Source: Serendipita indica DSM 11827
Taxonomy: Eukaryota; Basidiomycota; Agaricomycetes; Sebacinales; Serendipitaceae
DNA length: 23,179 nt
NCBI GenBank assembly: GCA_910890315.1
Contig: CAJVGD010000053.1
Location: forward strand, 1 to 23,179
Direction: 5' to 3'
Shown here one piece after another: positions 19,984 to 23,179 of this stretch; within the stretch, counting starts at the first letter, position 1; each line of letters opens with the position of its first letter. Both the position numbers and the translations under genes were made by a program. The notes beneath the pieces were generated by a model, which made no database searches, was not told the DNA's origin, and saw only the letters and a list, made by a program, of their open reading frames with translations.

Positions 19984-20342
19984 TGTAAGGTTCCGAGGAT
20001 TTCTCCTCGTCACACACGTCGCAACCGTACCCGTGACACTCATTACCCACTCCATACCACATTCATTACCGTTCTCTTCATAGCCTCCATTGCATATACC
20101 CTCATAGCGACGGTATAAGCACATGCTTAGCTTCCCATCGCTCTTTCCTCGTTCCAATGTTTACCCTTGCTATATAAGACTCTATGTACATGTCGTAACT
20201 AGCAGAGACTTCCTGTACCCTCCCACGTCGATACCCTCCGTCAATAAACGGGTTTAGACTGGTGAACACGCTCGCCCAGCTAAGTATTACTCACTTGGCC
20301 TCGCATAGCCCTCGTACTGGTGAGTTCTCCCTGTGAACCTCA
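19984..20342 (+). mobile_element. Solo LTR nested in the copia fossil
   Basis: This is a 359-bp block with TG...CA ends and an imperfect terminal inverted match (TGTAAGGTTC at the left, GTGAACCTCA at the right). It contains TATATAAG at 20171-20178 and AATAAA at 20243-20248 on the + strand, the expected promoter and poly-A signal order of an LTR. It sits inside copia pol sequence of opposite orientation and no internal region accompanies it, so it is a solo LTR left by recombination and is younger than the host fossil. A clean target-site duplication was not identified, and its family is unknown. Confidence 0.7.
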
Positions 20343-20830
20343 TAGAAGCCATACAGCCTCCTGACATGCAGGTGCAGTGGCAACGTATTCCGCTTCAGTT
20401 GAGGAAGTCCCAAGGATGGTTTGAAGTCTTGATCTCCAGGAAATCGCTCCCCCAGCCATTGTGAAAACAAAACCGGATGTCAAGCGTCTTTGGTCAACGT
20501 CACCTGCCCAGTCGGAATCGGTGTAGCCAACTAGTGCATTGGGAATCGGTGTGTCTGAGGGAGTATAATTCAGGCTGAGGTCGGGATGGTTGCGAAGATA
20601 CTGGAGGACACGCAGCGCTTGGTTCCAATGACGGATCCCAGGGTTGGATAGGAAGCGAGAAAGGTTGGATAAGGCAAAGGTGATGTCAGGATGGGTACAT
20701 GTGGAGAGATACATGAGAGAACCTATAAGTTCACAATAAGGATAACGATGTGAATCAAGGGGGTTGGCAGGACAGTCCATGACGTCCCATGGAATACACA
20801 GCACTCGCAGTCGGCCATGGTCGGCAAGCA

Positions 20831-21414
20831 GGCTCCAGGGCTGTGCAGATTCATCTTACAATGAAATGAAAAATTCAGAGTCCGAGCTCAGGAAAGTCAG
20901 AATCAGCATTCACAATGGTCCCGAATCCAGTCGTACTCTGTGCGTGAGACAGTATAACGGCCACGCAACGCGACTAGGATGGACCGGAACAAGGACAAAT
21001 TGGGTAGTACCACGGTTGAGCCTGGCTAGAGAGGTGAGGAGGAGTACCTCGGGATGCGTTATAGTCGCATCACCTTTATCACACAACAGAGCAATCCGTA
21101 ATGCACAGAAATCTCCAAGCGCAGCCGCGGCCACGTAGCGGATAGAATCCTAATCGTAATGAGATAGTTTCTCATTCCAGGTTTTCCCGTCACGCCGCCA
21201 GCGCTCATCTAACCATCCGAGCATTATAGCCATAATTGGACGACCACTGGCATGTTAACCAGCCACCGAGGCAACTTAGATGCAAATAAAGAGATGGCGG
21301 CGATGGCCGAGATACCTATGTACCTGCGTTTGGACGCCGAGGCCGAGCGCTAGATAGCGCTCTGGCCAAATATAGCAATCAACGTGGTATCCACCAGCTT
21401 CGAGCATATTCACA
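20831..21414. other. Spacer upstream of the second NLR
   Basis: No gene is firmly supported. A minus-strand open frame at 20910-21134 (AAAALGDFCALRIALLCDKG onwards, then TSLARLNRGTTQFVLVPVHP) has plausible composition but no recognised motif. The stretch from about 21140 to 21414 presumably includes the promoter of the plus-strand NLR; no clear element was found. Confidence 0.45.
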
Positions 21415-22681
21415 ATGCATCGCCGAAAAGCCAGGAACTCAGAATTCGACTCTTCGAATTCCTCAAGAACAAATACACCTTCTCATGACCCAGACATTGC
21501 TTATCAGCGAACACGGGATACCCTCATCGAGGCTGTCAAGCTCGTCAAGGCGGGGACCGAGGCTACTTCATTTCTGGGACCTCTCAAAGCAGTTTGCGAG
21601 ATTTCCCTTCTATTCCTTGAGATAACCAGGGTACGACACGCTTAGCATCACTACTGAGTTTCTATCTGATTACGCCGTAGAGTGTAAACGAGAACACCAA
21701 AGGACTCAGAATACTCAGGGATAGTCTTGAATTACATATATACATCTTGGATGAAGGATATCTCCAAGCTGTCGAGGACGGACGCATGGACCGGATGCCC
21801 ACCGCGCTCAAGGATTTCAACAATGCATCGAGAGATTACATTGTGTAGGACCCGAGGTCAAGCTTTTGAATGTTTTGCTGAAATTGTATAGCGCTCTGAA
21901 GGGCACACTCTCCAAAATGGATGAGTTGAAGCACGGCAGAGATCAAGGCGTCAAAGGATTTTTCAGAAAGATCACGGATGCCAAGATCGATACCGGAAAT
22001 ATTGCAGAATACAAACAGGAAATCTTACAAGCTACGCGGGTATTCGAGGTATGAATGTCACGTGGAGCCAGCTTCGTATTGAGCTATTCGCAATAGGATA
22101 CGACCAAGCTCTGTCAAATTCAGCTACAAGCAGAAGGTTAGCCCGATTCACGTCACCCTCCGACTCGTGTTGATTACCTACAGTGTGGAAAGTAGCCCAA
22201 CTCGGCCCCGAGAAGCCTCGTCCGATGGGTACTCAGCATAAGACGTGTCTACCGGGCACACGCGTACCGATTCTGCAGGAGATTCGGCAATGGCGTCTGG
22301 ATTCCAACGCAGACAAGCGCATCTTTTGGCTCTGCGACGTTGGCGGGTCTGGAAAGTCCACGGTCACATTGACGATGTGCGAGGAATGGGATAATACCAA
22401 AGATGTTCTAGTTGGTCGGTTCTTCTTTTCGAAGAATGCTCGGCAGACATCAGAGACGGATGATTTCTGCTCCGTCATCGCAGGGGATATTGGTGCTCAA
22501 AACGAGACAATCCTAGAGCAAATAAAGATGATAAAAGAAAGAGATCCTCACCTTCTCATACGAGGACTGCGCCATCAGTTCACCAAACTCATCGAAGAAC
22601 CATTGCAACTTGCAAAGACGGATATTGTCCTCGTGATCGACGCAGTGGATGAGTGCAAGGAGGAGCAGGACAGTCAGTCAG
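21415..22681 (+). pseudogene. Second NLR gene, 5' part: helical N-terminus and NACHT start
   Basis: This is the beginning of another STAND/NLR receptor. Proposed exons are 21415-21630, 21681 to about 21846, about 21850-22048, 22097-22136 and 22184-22681, with introns of 47-50 bp. The N-terminus is helical and amphipathic: AYQRTRDTLIEAVKLVKAG, FLGPLKAVCEISLLFLEITR, ALKDFNNASRDYI and VLLKLYSALKGTLSKMDELK. It resembles the helical leader of other agaricomycete NLRs, but no named domain is claimed. The NACHT start reads KTCLPGTRVPILQEIRQW, RIFWLCDVGGSGKSTVTL (Walker A, about 22342-22362), FFFSKNARQTSETDDF and IVLVIDAVDECKEEQD (Walker B, about 22624-22660). A TAG and a frame change near 21847-21855 are unexplained. 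NACHT similarity stops abruptly at about 22681, before the sensor motif, where a motif-dense insert begins. Confidence 0.82.
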
Positions 22682-23179
22682 GTACGAGACAAGTTTGTCG
22701 GCAAGGACCACCACGCCAGATACTAATTTGTATCTGGCGTGACGTGCCAGCGCAGGAGAATAAATCCTGGCGAGAAATTTGAATGGGATAGGGTTGATGA
22801 GCTTGCAGGGGCACACCGCTGGCAGGACATTTGACAAACTATGAGCACCCGCTGGCGAGGAGACGGGACCCGGCCCCCATGTGCCGGCGAAGGCCATCGC
22901 AAGTTTGTCTACGCTGGCAAGATGCTCCGGTCCCTACCACCTCTAGGCGAATTGCACATTGTAAGCATGCTGAAACGAGGTATCAACATACTTATATCTA
23001 TATACAGTGTGAATACAAGGGATTTGCACCGTTTGACTTGCCCGCGTAAGATTGTCTGTAAACTTGCTTCCGCTGGCGAGCATACCCACAGGATTCGCCA
23101 CCGGGCAAATAAACAACTTGAGCCGCTAGCAAGTCATTTAAGGATTCAAACGTATAACAAAGTATCTATACTATGTAAA
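22682..23179. mobile_element. Motif-dense insert, probable non-autonomous element (unknown family)
   Basis: No coding sequence continues the NLR here. A short motif close to CCGCTGGCRAG recurs in many variants at about 22697, 22765, 22815, 22848, 22882, 22911, 23071 and 23124, with an inverted copy at about 22744. AAGTTTGTC occurs at about 22691 and 22900, with an inverted GACAAACT at about 22833. A perfect hairpin of 12-bp arms (CACGCCAGATAC, 22712-22723; GTATCTGGCGTG, 22730-22741) lies near the left edge. Dense subterminal repeats of this kind are typical of some DNA transposon ends. The right end is beyond the window, so terminal repeats and target duplication cannot be tested. Confidence 0.5.

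Larger units (their letters stand above)
19440..20830 (-). mobile_element. Copia-type LTR retrotransposon fossil, broken
   Basis: This is a minus-strand fragment of a Ty1/copia-group element. The upstream part (about 20343-20830) carries the end of the reverse transcriptase region and the RNase H region, with copia-typical motifs such as YTDSDWAGD and SSTEAEYVA. The downstream part (about 19695-19983) carries the pol end with HIDLRYHFIRE and NVADLFTKAL. A purine-rich tract at about 19688-19697 is followed by a TGTTAG start expected of the 3' LTR, which runs from 19687 to roughly 19440; its far end is not fixed. The element is broken: only the 3' part of pol is present, and a foreign solo LTR interrupts it. 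Age is moderate, since the protein motifs remain readable. Confidence 0.85.

Noticed and set aside
22682-23179. CRISPR-like array because of short recurring motifs
   Set aside because: Motif copies differ in sequence, orientation and spacing, and the host is eukaryotic.

Overview
The window looks like nuclear DNA of a basidiomycete fungus, probably an Agaricomycete. The reasons are short introns of about 45-75 bp with GT...AG ends and CTRAY-like branch sites, a DUF6532-type gene, two NACHT-type STAND/NLR genes, a Tad-like LINE and a copia-type LTR element. A Rhizoctonia/Ceratobasidiaceae-like host is a guess from gene content and was not tested. Almost everything in the window is broken or repetitive, so this reads as a decaying accessory compartment.

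Layout. 2-4848: 3' part of a LINE with ORF1 (zinc knuckles), ORF2 (endonuclease, reverse transcriptase, RNase H, terminal zinc motif), 3' UTR and a 22-A tail, on the + strand. 4850-6243: a DUF6532-like gene on the + strand, directly behind the poly-A tail and broken by in-frame stops. 6590-7275: a diverged tandem repeat. 7276-9208: AT-rich spacer with a compound inverted repeat and coding relics on both strands. 9384-15161 (minus strand): a large NLR-type gene made of an alpha/beta-hydrolase (lipase-like) N-terminus, a NACHT domain, 18 nearly identical 43-residue WD40 repeats and a conserved C-terminal exon, with about five places where the reading frame is lost. 16383-18085 (+): a Pro/Tyr/Ser/Gln-rich gene relic. 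18680-18741: a 62-bp hairpin. About 19440-20830 (minus): a broken copia-type fossil carrying a nested solo LTR. 21415-22681 (+): the 5' part of a second NLR, cut off just after its Walker B motif. 22682-23179: sequence dense in a short repeated motif, probably a non-autonomous element inserted in that NLR.

How the parts relate. The two NLRs share a closely similar P-loop region but have unrelated N-termini, as expected for modular fungal NLRs (effector domain, NACHT switch, repeat sensor). The near-identical WD40 units, varying at only a few residues, resemble the HET-D/HET-E type of allorecognition and immune sensors. No complete new system is visible. The most interesting items are the hydrolase-NACHT-WD40 gene, the Asp in its nucleophile elbow, the block structure of its repeat array and the motif-rich insertion in the second NLR. 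Some frame losses fall in short homopolymers and could be assembly errors rather than true decay.
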